Source: Corynebacterium glyciniphilum AJ 3170 | GTDB taxonomy: Bacteria; Actinomycetota; Actinomycetes; Mycobacteriales; Mycobacteriaceae | DNA length: 64,000 nucleotides | Direction: 5' to 3' | Assembly: GCF_000626675.1 (NCBI RefSeq) | Contig: NZ_CP006842.1 | Coordinates: 186,001 to 250,000, forward strand | Shown: positions 1 through 8,756 of the stretch, in pieces | How positions within the stretch are numbered: position 1 is the first letter of the stretch | Layout: every line of letters begins with the position of its first letter | The notes under the pieces: model-generated | Seen by the model: only the letters and a program-made list of their open reading frames with translations | Told to the model about the DNA's origin: nothing | The model's database searches: none | Translations under genes and position numbers: made by a program

Positions 1-1236
1 ACCGCGATCGTGGTGGGTATCGTCGGCACCCGGGCGCAGAAGCAGTACGGTGCGCAGTGGGCCGGGACCGGCAAGGTCAACGGCCACGTCGAGGAGTCCT
101 TCACGGGCCATGACCTGGTGGTGGCCTACGGCCGCCAGGACGAGATGTCGGTGACCTACGACGAGCGGAACGACGAGCTCTACGAGGCCAGCGCGAAGGC
201 CCAGTTCCTGTCGGGCATGATGATGCCGCTGATGCAGTTCCTGAACTACCTCAGCTACGTGGTGATCGCCGTGTTCGGTGGTCTGCGGGTCGCGAACGGG
301 CAGATGACCCTGGGCGCGGCGACGGCCTTCATCCAGTACTCCCGTGAGTTCAACCAGCCGCTCGGCGAGCTGGCCGGCATGATGACGATGGTGCAGTCCG
401 GCGTCGCGTCCGCCGAGCGGGTCTTCGAACTCCTGGATGCCGAGGAGCAGGATCCTGATCCGGAGTCGACTGTGGAACCGGCCACCGGCGTGCGTCGCGG
501 CCGGGTCGAGTTCCGTGACGTCGCCTTCAGCTATTCGCCGGAGACCCCGTTGATTGAGAATCTCGATCTCGAGGTCGAGCCGGGTCAGACCATCGCGATC
601 GTGGGGCCCACCGGCGCGGGAAAGACCACGATGGTGAACCTGATCATGCGGTTCTACGAGGTCACCTCGGGCGCGATCCTCGTCGACGGGGTGGACACCC
701 GGACGATGGGCCGGGCCGAGCTGCGGTCGCGCACCGGCATGGTGCTGCAGGACGCCGTCCTGTTCGACGGCACGATCCTGGAGAACATCCGTTACGGGCG
801 TCTCGACGCCACCGATGACGAGGTCAAGGCGGCGGCGAAGGCCGCATACGTCGACCGGTTCGTCCACGCGTTGCCGGAGGGGTACGACACCGTCATCGAC
901 CAGGACGGTGGGTCGGTGTCCGCCGGTGAGCGTCAGCTGATCACGATTGCGCGTGCGTTCCTGGCGGAGCCGGAGATCCTGATCCTGGACGAGGCCACGT
1001 CGTCTGTGGATACCCGCACCGAGGTTCTGGTCCAGAAGGCGATGAATGCGATCCGTGCGCGACGCACCTCGTTCGTGATCGCGCACCGGTTGTCGACGAT
1101 CCGCGACGCCGACCGCATCCTGGTGATGGTCGACGGGTCGATCGTGGAGCAGGGATCGCACGACGAGTTGCTGGAGGCCGACGGTGCCTATGCCGAGCTG
1201 TACCGGAGTCAGTTCGCCGCCGGCGGAGCGGTGTAG
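1..1236 (+). CDS. ABC exporter half, permease-ATPase fusion (5' truncated)
   Basis: This is the C-terminal part of a type IV ABC exporter half-transporter; the reading frame is open from base 1, so the N-terminal membrane helices lie outside the window. The first ~130 residues are the end of the transmembrane domain. The nucleotide-binding domain follows, with Walker A GPTGAGKT near residue 200 of the visible part, Walker B ILILDEATSSVD and the H-loop IAHRLST. The signature is VSAGERQ rather than LSGGQ, a variant often seen in one half of heterodimeric MdlAB/Rv1272c-Rv1273c-type exporters, so a partner gene probably lies just upstream. Substrate cannot be told from sequence. Confidence 0.93.
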   Translation, partial: TAIVVGIVGTRAQKQYGAQWAGTGKVNGHVEESFTGHDLVVAYGRQDEMSVTYDERNDELYEASAKAQFLSGMMMPLMQFLNYLSYVVIAVFGGLRVANGQMTLGAATAFIQYSREFNQPLGELAGMMTMVQSGVASAERVFELLDAEEQDPDPESTVEPATGVRRGRVEFRDVAFSYSPETPLIENLDLEVEPGQTIAIVGPTGAGKTTMVNLIMRFYEVTSGAILVDGVDTRTMGRAELRSRTGMVLQDAVLFDGTILENIRYGRLDATDDEVKAAAKAAYVDRFVHALPEGYDTVIDQDGGSVSAGERQLITIARAFLAEPEILILDEATSSVDTRTEVLVQKAMNAIRARRTSFVIAHRLSTIRDADRILVMVDGSIVEQGSHDELLEADGAYAELYRSQFAAGGAV

Positions 1237-1240
1237 GCGG

Positions 1241-1558
1241 TCACCTGCTCGTGATGCTGGTTTCCCAGTAGTCCAGGTCGACGGTGTCCTCGGGTAAGGC
1301 GGCGACGACCTGCTCGTGCAGGCGTCGCCCCTCCTCCTCGTGGGCGCGGGCCATGTCGCTGGAGGGCCAGCCGGTCTCCCAGCTGAAATGGTCATTGAAC
1401 TGACGTGACCACTGGCGGATCTTCTGCGACAGTTCTTCCGGGAGATAGGGGAGAGGCGGGTCCTCTTCCGCGCAGAGGTAGGGATGTTCGCTTGTCGTGG
1501 CCCAGACGTTCCAGAACGGCCAGTCGACGGTGTATTCGTTCATCATCTTGTAGTGCAT
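1241..1558 (-). CDS. hypothetical protein, 105 aa
   Basis: Small acidic, tryptophan-rich soluble protein with no signal peptide or membrane helix; I do not recognise the family. The start at 1558 (MHYKMMNEY) is chosen because AGGAG lies 10 bases ahead; a longer frame upstream has no such signal and is compositionally odd. An internal ATG-ATG pair five codons in is a second possible start. It converges on the ABC exporter gene with a 4-base gap and diverges from the SRPBCC gene at 1722. Confidence 0.6.
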   Translation of the reverse strand: MHYKMMNEYTVDWPFWNVWATTSEHPYLCAEEDPPLPYLPEELSQKIRQWSRQFNDHFSWETGWPSSDMARAHEEEGRRLHEQVVAALPEDTVDLDYWETSITSR

Positions 1559-1721
1559 CGCGGGTGTTCTCCTGTCATCAGATTCCGTGTAGCTGTGCTT
1601 CAGCCCTACCGTCCTGCAGTGGGTGGCACAACCCGGCATGTTGTGGCACGAAGCCCCGGATTGTGTCACCCACACCAGGACTCTGGTAGCAGGTGTGGGC
1701 GGGAGAGCTACGCTGAGACCC

Positions 1722-2186
1722 ATGGCCTATGAGATCAGCGACTCCGTCACCGTCCACGCCGCCCCGTCGAAGGTCTTCGACCTCGTCAGTGACGTCACGC
1801 GCACAGGGGAGTGGAGCGCCCAGTGCTACCGCGCGGAATGGGACTCGGATGACAGAGGTGAAGGGGCGACGTTCACCGGGCACAACCGCAGAGGGGAGCG
1901 GGAGTGGTCGACGGTTTCCGAGGTTGTCTCCGCCCGTCCGGGGCAGGAGTTCTCCTGGCGGGTCACCTCCAGCGGAACACGGTGGGGCTTCCGGATGGAA
2001 CCGGTGAACCGCCGGGAAGATGCCACGGTGCTCACGGAATTCACTGCTTTCACAGAGGAGGGTGAGGCGTACTTCCAGCAGAAGTTCGGTGATGACGCCC
2101 CTGCCCAGGAAGCGGATCGTCGCGACGCCGCCACTTACGGGATCACCGAGACCCTGCAGAGTATCAAGGAGATCCTCGAGGGGTGA
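1722..2186 (+). CDS. SRPBCC-family (START-like) protein, 154 aa
   Basis: Polyketide cyclase/START-like fold. The N-terminus (AYEISDSVTVHAAPSKVFDLVSD) is the usual first strand and helix of SRPBCC proteins, followed by a conserved GxxFxGxNRRG-type segment (GATFTGHNRRG) and a long C-terminal helix. Members bind hydrophobic ligands in a deep pocket; the ligand here is unknown. The start at 1722 is favoured over an upstream GTG-type extension because TACGCT lies exactly 7 bases before it with no Shine-Dalgarno, the pattern of a leaderless transcript. It stands alone between oppositely oriented genes on the left and the AraC-type regulator gene on the right. Confidence 0.8.
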   Translation: MAYEISDSVTVHAAPSKVFDLVSDVTRTGEWSAQCYRAEWDSDDRGEGATFTGHNRRGEREWSTVSEVVSARPGQEFSWRVTSSGTRWGFRMEPVNRREDATVLTEFTAFTEEGEAYFQQKFGDDAPAQEADRRDAATYGITETLQSIKEILEG

Positions 2187-2275
2187 CCTCGGTCCACATC
2201 TGACCACAACGGTCCGCAGAAGTCGGGCGCCGACTGGTCCCCGAGCGGCAGCATGAGAGTCGAAGGAGGTCAACC

Positions 2276-3157
2276 GTGATCAATGACCTGAACCGGCTCG
2301 TCGACTACGTCGAAGGAAACTTGTGTGGGGATGTCGACATCACCGTCGTCGCCCGTTCGTCCGGTGTCACCGGGTACCACCTGCGGCGCATGTTTTCGTC
2401 GCTGGCCGGGATGCCGTTGTCGGAGTACGTTCGTCGGCGTCGCATGACGGTTGCCGCAGGTGACGTCCTCGGTGGTGATGATCTGCTGTCGATCGCCGTG
2501 CGGTACGGCTACGGTTCGGCGGAAGCATTCGGGAGAGCGTTCCGCGCTGTCCACGGCATCGGCCCTACCGAGGTACGTCGCACGGGAGGCCCCCTTCGCA
2601 CACAACAGCAACTCAGGTTCCGCCTGACCGTCGAAGGGAGCAGTCGTATGGACGCCCGAATAATCAACCGACCCACCATCCGTCTCGTGGGGCATGCCAC
2701 GCGGGTCCCGCTGATCTACGAAGGTGTGAATCCGCACATCGCGGAGTTCACGGAGTCACTGTCGGCAGAGGCGCACAGTCGTCTCCATGCACTCGGTGAC
2801 ACCCATGAAGAGGGGCCCACCGGCCTTCTCGCTGTCAACGACGACGTCGCACCGGATTCGGCCGAAGGAACGGAACTGACGTACATGCATGGCGTGGCCG
2901 TCACCGGAGACGCGGCCCTGCCGGACGATCTGGACGTCATCACGGTGCCTGCGGGGGACTGGGTGGTGTTCCGTTCTTCTGGAGCGTTCCCCGAGTCGCT
3001 GCAGACGATGTGGGCCGCGACCGCAACGGACTGGTTCCCCTCGAACCCGTGGCAACTGCGCCCGGGGCCGTCCCTGGTGTCGACGCTCGAGCACGACGAG
3101 GATTTCACTACCGCAACCTGCGAACTCTGGTTCCCGGTGGAGCCACATAACGTCTGA
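2276..3157 (+). CDS. AraC-family regulator with GyrI-like effector domain
   Basis: 293 aa. Residues ~1-100 form two helix-turn-helix motifs of the AraC/XylS DNA-binding domain, placed at the N-terminus as in Rob/SoxS-type regulators. Residues ~125-293 resemble the GyrI-like small-molecule-binding domain. The GTG start at 2276 is preceded by AAGGAGGT with good spacing. Such proteins commonly sense toxic hydrophobic compounds and activate efflux or resistance genes. The next gene on the same strand is an ABC-F ATPase 165 bases away, so it is a plausible target, although that link is inference. Confidence 0.88.
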   Translation: MINDLNRLVDYVEGNLCGDVDITVVARSSGVTGYHLRRMFSSLAGMPLSEYVRRRRMTVAAGDVLGGDDLLSIAVRYGYGSAEAFGRAFRAVHGIGPTEVRRTGGPLRTQQQLRFRLTVEGSSRMDARIINRPTIRLVGHATRVPLIYEGVNPHIAEFTESLSAEAHSRLHALGDTHEEGPTGLLAVNDDVAPDSAEGTELTYMHGVAVTGDAALPDDLDVITVPAGDWVVFRSSGAFPESLQTMWAATATDWFPSNPWQLRPGPSLVSTLEHDEDFTTATCELWFPVEPHNV

Positions 3158-3220
3158 TCGTCGTGATGAACCGGTGGTCGGGGACGCCCAGTCTCTTGCG
3201 GGTGGTCGTCGCCGCTGCTA

Positions 3221-3322
3221 GGTTCAGGGTCATGCGGAAGTAGAACCCCTGAATCGTCCTGCGCCTGAGGCGTTGCCATCTGCCCGGTGGGACACACCTT
3301 TTCTCCACTCAGGGAGTTCCTC
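3221..3322 (+). promoter_or_regulatory. structured leader with 3-codon ORF before the ABC-F gene
   Basis: A 9-bp stem pairs 3221-3229 (GGTTCAGGG) with 3247-3255 (CCCTGAATC, one G-U). Its 17-base loop contains a complete mini-ORF at 3232-3243 (ATG CGG AAG TAG). Further on, CCTGAG at 3264-3269 is complementary to CTCAGG at 3308-3313, which covers the ribosome binding site of the ABC-F gene; CCCTGA at 3247-3252 can pair with the same site. A small GGTG/CACC hairpin followed by TTTT lies at 3286-3301. Short leader peptides and mutually exclusive stems are known before antibiotic-responsive ABC-F genes; that this one works so is inference. Confidence 0.45.
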
Positions 3323-4972
3323 ATGTTTACGCAGTCCCCCACGCCGTCCGTGTCCCCGCTTCGTGTCGACGGCCTGTCCGTCCAGATCGCCGGAACCCGG
3401 ATCCTCACCGATATCTCATTCACTGTGTCGCCCGGTCAACGCGTCGGCCTGATCGGTGAAAACGGTTCGGGGAAATCCACCGTGCTGCACGCGATTCACG
3501 GCTCCCTGCCACCCGGGGCGACGACTACCGGGACAGTGGATGTCGGGCGCTCCCGTGTCGGACTGCTGCACCAGCAGGCTCCTTTCCAGGATGAGGAAAA
3601 TGTCCACGATGCCCTGGAGACCGCCGTCGCAGCTGAGAGACAGGCCGCGATCGACCTGGAACACGCAGCGGATCCCTATGATGCGGATGCTTACGCGGCT
3701 GCCCTGGATGTCGCTGAACGTCTCGACGTGTGGGAGACAGACGCCCGAATCTCGACGACCCTCGCCGGCCTTGGCCTGGCCGCAGTGCCGCAGGAACGCC
3801 GTACCGGGGAGCTGTCCGGCGGCCAGCGTGCCCGCCTGTCGTTGGCATGGTTGCTGCTGAACCGTCCGGACATCCTGCTGCTCGATGAACCGACGAACCA
3901 CCTTGACGATGCTGCAACACAGTACCTGGCCAGTGTTCTGAACGCCTGGAAAGGTCCAGTGCTGTTCGCTAGCCACGACCGGGCATTTCTCGACCGTGCC
4001 GCGTCCTCGTTGATCGACCTGGACCCGGCACCCTCACAGGTCGGTGTGGACGGCGGCGTCACCCGGTACACAGGTAACTACACCGACTACCTGGCTGCCC
4101 GACAGGATCTCCGGGCGCGGTGGGAACGCCAGTACCGCGATGAACAGGCCGAGCTGAAGCGACTGCGTGCCGGGGTGCGGGACAACCACCAGGTCGGACA
4201 CGTGAACTTCAAACCCCGGACCGAAACGCGCATGGCGCAGAAGTTCTACGGTGACCGGAATGCGAAGGTTGTGTCACGCCGGGTCAACGATTCACGCTCG
4301 AGGCTGGAGAAGCTGGAGGAGTCGCAGGTCCGCAAGCCGCCGGAGGAGCTGACGTTCACCGGGCTCACGGCGGCGGGACGCAAGAACACCGACGGGCAGA
4401 CAGGGCCCGTACTTGTTGCCTCGGAGGTGGCTGTCGCTGGTCGTCTGGCGCAGACCTCCCTCACGGTCAACGGTGATGAGAAGTTACTGGTGACCGGTCC
4501 CAACGGCTCCGGTAAATCGACGTTGCTGGAGGTGCTGGCAGGGGTGCTGACCCCGTCCTCGGGGACGGTGACTGTGGCAGGGGTGAGCGTGGGCCACCTG
4601 ACACAGGAGGTGGAACTGCCTGATCCTGCCGGGCGAGGCCCGGACAGGACGGTGGAGCGCGTCTACCGTGATTTGCTCGGCGACGATCTTGCGGAGACGG
4701 TGCCGTTGTCGACCTTCGGATTGATTCATCCGAGGGACGAATCCCGACCGCTCGGTGAGCTCAGTCTGGGACAGCAGCGCCGCGTCGCGCTGGCGGTGCT
4801 CCTCGCCGCACCGCCGGATGTCCTGCTGTTGGACGAGCCCGACAATCACCTGTCGTTGTCCCTGGTCAACGCCTTGGAGGAAGCGATCCCGGCCTACCCG
4901 GGTGCCGTGGTTGTCGCCTCCCATGACATGTGGCTCCGACAGCGGTGGAGCGGGGAGCGGTTGGAGTTGTAG
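3323..4972 (+). CDS. ABC-F family ATPase (duplicated ATP-binding cassette)
   Basis: Two ATP-binding cassettes with no membrane domain. The first has GENGSGKST, LSGGQRARLSLA and LLLDEPTNHLDD; the second has GPNGSGKST, LSLGQQRRVAL and LLLDEPDNHL. A charged linker of ~100 residues (about residues 250-350) separates them, as in ribosome-acting ABC-F proteins. ABC-F members act on the ribosomal E site as translation factors or antibiotic-protection proteins. The start at 3323 has CAGGGAG ahead; a GTG at 3287 in frame would start inside the leader hairpins. About 549 aa, normal for the family. A role in drug resistance is suggested by the adjacent GyrI-type regulator and structured leader but is not proven. 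Confidence 0.9.
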   Translation: MFTQSPTPSVSPLRVDGLSVQIAGTRILTDISFTVSPGQRVGLIGENGSGKSTVLHAIHGSLPPGATTTGTVDVGRSRVGLLHQQAPFQDEENVHDALETAVAAERQAAIDLEHAADPYDADAYAAALDVAERLDVWETDARISTTLAGLGLAAVPQERRTGELSGGQRARLSLAWLLLNRPDILLLDEPTNHLDDAATQYLASVLNAWKGPVLFASHDRAFLDRAASSLIDLDPAPSQVGVDGGVTRYTGNYTDYLAARQDLRARWERQYRDEQAELKRLRAGVRDNHQVGHVNFKPRTETRMAQKFYGDRNAKVVSRRVNDSRSRLEKLEESQVRKPPEELTFTGLTAAGRKNTDGQTGPVLVASEVAVAGRLAQTSLTVNGDEKLLVTGPNGSGKSTLLEVLAGVLTPSSGTVTVAGVSVGHLTQEVELPDPAGRGPDRTVERVYRDLLGDDLAETVPLSTFGLIHPRDESRPLGELSLGQQRRVALAVLLAAPPDVLLLDEPDNHLSLSLVNALEEAIPAYPGAVVVASHDMWLRQRWSGERLEL

Positions 4973-4973
4973 C

Positions 4974-5594
4974 TCAGCCGATCGGCGGGAAGTTCGGCTC
5001 TGGGACCCAGTCAGGACGGGGTGTCCAGAATCTGGTGACGTGTTGAACTGCAACGAAGAAGTCGCCTCCGGCCTTGCCACCGAAGCCGTACTCATCTTCG
5101 GTTTCTACCGTGGCCCGGTAGCCGCCGACCGTGAGCTCGGACTGTGGGCCCAGAGGTTCAGCGTCAGAATCGGTGAACTTCTTCTGGAGCTGCGGATCCG
5201 CCAGTGCGGCACTCGGAGTGAACATGTTGTCCCGGTACTCGATGCCTGATGTGGGCTCGCCGTCCTCATCTTTCATCGGCTCGTCCAGCGTGAGCAGGCA
5301 GGTGAAGTCAGATCCGACCTCGTCATTGAGCGCACCGTCGATGGAGCAGACCCCACCGTCGGGAAGTGTGAACATGTAGCCGCCGTCGTCGACGGCATAG
5401 TGTTCCGGGTCCTCTGTCGTCGGGGACGCAGGCGGTTGAGACGCGGTGGCGGATTCGGAGGCCGATGCTCCGAGCGCCTCCGGAGCCGCGGACGACTCTT
5501 CGGCCTCGCCATTCCCGCCACATGCGCTCAGAGCGCCGACAGTACCGATCACCATCAGACTGACACCGACTCTTGCGGGGCTCATCAGCTTCAT
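4974..5594 (-). CDS. putative lipoprotein, paralogue A of tandem pair
   Basis: 206 aa with a signal peptide ending in lipobox LSAC (Cys at about residue 25), then a Ser/Ala/Glu/Pro-rich linker and a globular domain. The domain matches the next gene closely: both share GGYxFTLPDGGxCSID, the LNDxVGSDFxCLLxLDEPM block and the C-terminal FWTPRPxWVPEP. Two conserved cysteines suggest a disulfide. Function is not recognised. It begins 6 bases after the stop of its paralogue on the same strand and shares the ribosome site AAGGAGAGTGAAGG, so the two form an operon. It ends 2 bases from the convergent ABC-F gene. Confidence 0.8.
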   Translation of the reverse strand: MKLMSPARVGVSLMVIGTVGALSACGGNGEAEESSAAPEALGASASESATASQPPASPTTEDPEHYAVDDGGYMFTLPDGGVCSIDGALNDEVGSDFTCLLTLDEPMKDEDGEPTSGIEYRDNMFTPSAALADPQLQKKFTDSDAEPLGPQSELTVGGYRATVETEDEYGFGGKAGGDFFVAVQHVTRFWTPRPDWVPEPNFPPIG

Positions 5595-5600
5595 TTTCCT

Positions 5601-6227
5601 TCACTCTCCTTGTGGAAGTTCAGGTTCGGGGACCCAGCTTGGACGGGGCGTCCAGAATGGGCTGACTTTTTGCTCGGCGACGAAGAAGCTCGCGTAACTG
5701 TTGTCCTTCATGATGGCGGTTTCAGCGGTGCCCTCCGCAACAACTTCGAACCCACCGACAGCAATTCGTGATGCAGGTTCCAGACGTTCGGCCTCCGCCC
5801 CTGCATCGGTGAATGCTGACTGGAGGTCCTCGTCGGCGAGCGCCTGGCTCGGTATGAACATGTCGTCCCGAAACTCCAGGCCCTGCGTGGGGTTTCCGTC
5901 CTCGGTTTTCATCGGTTCGTCCAGCCTGAGCAGGCAGGCGAAGTCGGATCCGACCCGGTCGTTGAGTTCACTGTCGATGGAGCAGGTCCCACCGTCGGGA
6001 AGAGTGAATATGTATCCGCCGTTGTCGACAGCGAAAGGCTCGGCTTCAGCGATCCCGCGGCCTGGGTCGTCGTAAAGGTCCGCCGGCTCCGCAGTGTCGG
6101 AGGACACGGACGTGGTCGCGGGATTCGCCGCCGACGGGTCGGCATCCCCCTCACTACCGCATGCGCTCAGCATCAGTGCTGCACCGGTGACCAGCGCCAG
6201 TCCAGTAGATTTTCTTCCGACTTTCAC
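5601..6227 (-). CDS. putative lipoprotein, paralogue B of tandem pair
   Basis: 208 aa, GTG start with GGAGAG ahead. The signal peptide ends in lipobox LSAC, followed by a low-complexity linker and the same domain as the downstream gene (TLPDGGTCSID, LNDRVGSDFACLL, FWTPRPSWVPEP). The matched order of conserved segments and equal length indicate a tandem gene duplication that has since diverged. Role unknown; expected location is the outer face of the cytoplasmic membrane. Transcribed first in the two-gene unit. The 139-base gap to the divergent lipoprotein gene at 6367 should hold both promoters. Confidence 0.8.
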   Translation of the reverse strand: MKVGRKSTGLALVTGAALMLSACGSEGDADPSAANPATTSVSSDTAEPADLYDDPGRGIAEAEPFAVDNGGYIFTLPDGGTCSIDSELNDRVGSDFACLLRLDEPMKTEDGNPTQGLEFRDDMFIPSQALADEDLQSAFTDAGAEAERLEPASRIAVGGFEVVAEGTAETAIMKDNSYASFFVAEQKVSPFWTPRPSWVPEPELPQGE

Positions 6228-6366
6228 AGGGCACTCTCCAGTGTCGTGGAATTACGCAGGGTAAGTTTCCTTAGCAACACTACTCCTGATCGTAGGGCTA
6301 CCCCCACCAACAAAAGACTGTTCCAGTGGATGGAGACTCGTGGTCAGGCACGATGAACTGTGAAGT

Positions 6367-6747
6367 ATGAAGAAAACACTTTGCAAAGCTTTCATTCTCG
6401 TTCCCATGATCGGCACTCTCGCCCTGGTGGGCTGTGGGACGTCCGAACACTCTGAGCAGGAGTCATTCAGTTTCACGGGGTCAGAACTCTGGGTAAGCCA
6501 CGGAAACAAGAACCAGCCCGTCAATGTCGTCGAATCGACGGAGTCGGAAGGTGAAGTCACCGTCGGCGTCAGCAGTCGGACGTTGGGGCAGAAACCGGAG
6601 ACGCCGGCATGGTCACTCTCCGATGATGTGCTGACTCTGGACACTCCCTGCGGCGGGAGTGTCATCGGCTACTGCGAGGCTAACTGGTCGATCACCGTGC
6701 CCGATGGTGTCGAGGTCATGGTCGACGGTCAGCGAACAGCTCCCTGA
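6367..6747 (+). CDS. small lipoprotein, DUF4097-like
   Basis: 126 aa, with a signal peptide ending at the lipobox-like LALVGC (Cys ~23). The mature part is a short beta-rich domain ending in CEANWSITVPDGVEVMVDG, which resembles the repeat of DUF4097 adhesin-like proteins that often accompany two-component systems and transporters in actinobacteria; this is a weak family match. It is much shorter than typical DUF4097 proteins. Its 3' end overlaps the convergent response-regulator gene by 19 bases. Confidence 0.65.
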   Translation: MKKTLCKAFILVPMIGTLALVGCGTSEHSEQESFSFTGSELWVSHGNKNQPVNVVESTESEGEVTVGVSSRTLGQKPETPAWSLSDDVLTLDTPCGGSVIGYCEANWSITVPDGVEVMVDGQRTAP

Positions 6748-7415
6748 AGGTAGGCGAGAACCGCAGCGACGCGGCGGTTCCGACCGTCGTCCGGCGGAAG
6801 ATCCAGTTTCATCAGGATGTTGCCGATATGTTTGACGACAGCGGCGTCCGAAATAAACAGACGCTGCGCGATCGAGGCATTGGAGTGCCCCTCCGCCATC
6901 ACGCTGAGGACCTCGCGTTCCCGGGGGGTCAGCCGTCCCAGTGGGTCCTGTCGGCGATTGATCAACTGGCTGATCACGGCCGGGTCGACGGCCGTGCCTC
7001 CCGCTGCGACACGGCGTACGGTGTCGGCGAACTCGGCGACGTCGCTGACCCGGTCTTTCAGAAGATATCCGATGCCTGCACCGCGGCTGCCACCTGGGCC
7101 GCCGGGGCTGTCCAGAAGCTCGGCGACGTAACTCTGTTCGATGTACTGGCTCAGCACGACGACCGGCAGGCCTGGCTGTTCCTCACGCAGCTGCACTGCC
7201 GCGGTAAGTCCTTCACACCGGAAGTCCGGTGGCATACGGACATCCGTGATGACGACGTCCGGCGAAAGCCGGCGGACTGTGCCAATGAGTTCTTCGGCAT
7301 CGCCCACTACGTCGGCCACCATGAATCCGTTGCGCTCCAGCAGAATCTGGAGTCCCTCCCGCAGCAGGGTGTTATCTTCCGCCACGACGACCCGGCATGA
7401 CGTGTTGTCAGTCAT
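6729..7415 (-). CDS. NarL/LuxR-type response regulator
   Basis: 228 aa. The receiver domain (residues ~8-125) has the phosphorylatable Asp in VVITDVRMPP and an insertion rich in Gly/Pro (SPGGPGGSRGAG) before the conserved Lys in LLKDR. The C-terminal LuxR helix-turn-helix (LTPREREVLSVMAEGHSN onward) binds DNA. The start at 7415 has AAGGAGAAG ahead and overlaps the kinase stop by 8 bases, so the two are translationally coupled. A longer frame to 7658 only shadows the kinase gene. The divergent ABC transporter at 8757-11479 is the natural candidate target. Confidence 0.93.
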   Translation of the reverse strand: MTDNTSCRVVVAEDNTLLREGLQILLERNGFMVADVVGDAEELIGTVRRLSPDVVITDVRMPPDFRCEGLTAAVQLREEQPGLPVVVLSQYIEQSYVAELLDSPGGPGGSRGAGIGYLLKDRVSDVAEFADTVRRVAAGGTAVDPAVISQLINRRQDPLGRLTPREREVLSVMAEGHSNASIAQRLFISDAAVVKHIGNILMKLDLPPDDGRNRRVAAVLAYLQGAVR

Positions 7416-8646
7416 GTTCTTCTCCTTCTGTGGCGACGGTGACGGTGACGAGTGTCGGGCCACCCGGAGGTGAGTCGATGATGACGTCCCCGCCGAATGC
7501 GGCGGCACGGTCGGCGATGCCGTCGAGTCCACTGCCCTCGTGGCGCCGCGCTCCGGCTCCACCCGTTCCGTTGTCGTGAATGCTGACCTGGATGTGGTGT
7601 GCATCCGGACGGCTGAGCCTAATGACCGCTCTCGTGGCACCGCTGTGCTTGGCGACATTGGTCAGGAGTTCTGCGACACAGAAGTACAGGTTCGACTCCA
7701 CATCCGTGGAGGGGCGTGGGCCGAGCTCGTCATCGGTGGCGACGGAGAGAGTGAGAGAGTCCGCGAGCTCTTTGACTGCGGCACCGAGGCCATGGTCGGT
7801 GAGTACCTGGGGATGGATGTTCCTCACGAAGCGCCGCATCGTCTCCAATGTTCTGCCTGCCTGCTCTCGTGCGCGCAGGACGTCCTCGCGTCCTGGCGCG
7901 TCCGGCGGCATCTCATCCAGCGCGAGCCCGAGGGCCATGCTCACGGACATGAGTTGCGGTTGCACCCCGTCGTGAAGGTCTCGCTCGATACGCCGGCGTT
8001 CGACGTCGAAGGCACGTACCAGTCGTGAACGTGACCTGCTGGTGGTGGAGAGGTCGCGGTGTAGGCGTTGTTCGGGCCGGGTCAGGATCTGGACGGCAAA
8101 GGAGGCGTGCATGCGGGCGACCCGGGGAGCGACTATGCCGAGTGCGGCGAACAGTACCAGCGCCAGCCCGGCGGACGTCAGCGATTGGGGGATCGTGGTG
8201 ATCGTGAAGGGGCCGATGACCGCCTGGTCTCCGACACCGACGAGAAGCGGAGTCACCAGAGCCACGCCCGCCCCCACCACGAGTAATGAGACCAGGACGG
8301 CAGCTGCCCCGCCGAGGGTGAGCATCACAGCGGTATAGGCCAATGGTCGGACCAGCGTCCTCGGCTCCGTGACACGGGGTGCAGGGCCATCGTCACCGGG
8401 ACGGTCCAGGAGCGTGTTGGCTCCCGCCCAGTCGGTGCGGGTGAGTACAAGTGCGACGAGGGGTAACCCGCCTCCGAGGAACGCCAGTCCCGCCACGAGA
8501 AGCAGCCCCGTCCCCGCTGCGTTCCACTGTGAATCCGAGAGGCCGAACCCGAGAGGAAGCAGAAGGACGCAGACGACGGTCATCGCGACGAGAGTGCGCA
8601 CGCAGACAGCGGCCATGTAGAAGGAGCCGCGCCATCGTCCGGTCAT
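7408..8646 (-). CDS. sensor histidine kinase (HisKA_3 type)
   Basis: 412 aa. The N-terminal half contains four or more hydrophobic segments, roughly at residues 10-35, 42-65, 100-135 and 150-185, forming a membrane sensor with little extracellular domain. The dimerisation and phosphoacceptor motif is ERDLHDGVQPQL, and the ATPase part has AELLTNVAKHSG (N box) and GSGLDGIADRAAAFGG (G box). The start at 8646 is preceded by TACGAT-N6 and no Shine-Dalgarno, consistent with leaderless translation; an in-frame extension to 8766 runs into the divergent promoter. It pairs with the overlapping response regulator. Intramembrane-sensing kinases next to FtsX-type ABC transporters often respond to envelope stress or peptides. 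Confidence 0.92.
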   Translation of the reverse strand: MTGRWRGSFYMAAVCVRTLVAMTVVCVLLLPLGFGLSDSQWNAAGTGLLLVAGLAFLGGGLPLVALVLTRTDWAGANTLLDRPGDDGPAPRVTEPRTLVRPLAYTAVMLTLGGAAAVLVSLLVVGAGVALVTPLLVGVGDQAVIGPFTITTIPQSLTSAGLALVLFAALGIVAPRVARMHASFAVQILTRPEQRLHRDLSTTSRSRSRLVRAFDVERRRIERDLHDGVQPQLMSVSMALGLALDEMPPDAPGREDVLRAREQAGRTLETMRRFVRNIHPQVLTDHGLGAAVKELADSLTLSVATDDELGPRPSTDVESNLYFCVAELLTNVAKHSGATRAVIRLSRPDAHHIQVSIHDNGTGGAGARRHEGSGLDGIADRAAAFGGDVIIDSPPGGPTLVTVTVATEGEEHD

Positions 8647-8756
8647 TCTCTCATCGTATCGGCGGTGATGACGGCAACGGAGTATGGCCAGCCCTACCAT
8701 TAACCGGCTGTCACACCCCACTGTGCCGACGTCCTCGGACTGGTGGTCTGGAGTAC

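Noticed and set aside
6228..6366. Iron-regulator (DtxR) box in the divergent lipoprotein promoter
   Set aside because: The GGTAAG...CTTAGC sequences match the consensus only loosely and not as a proper inverted repeat.
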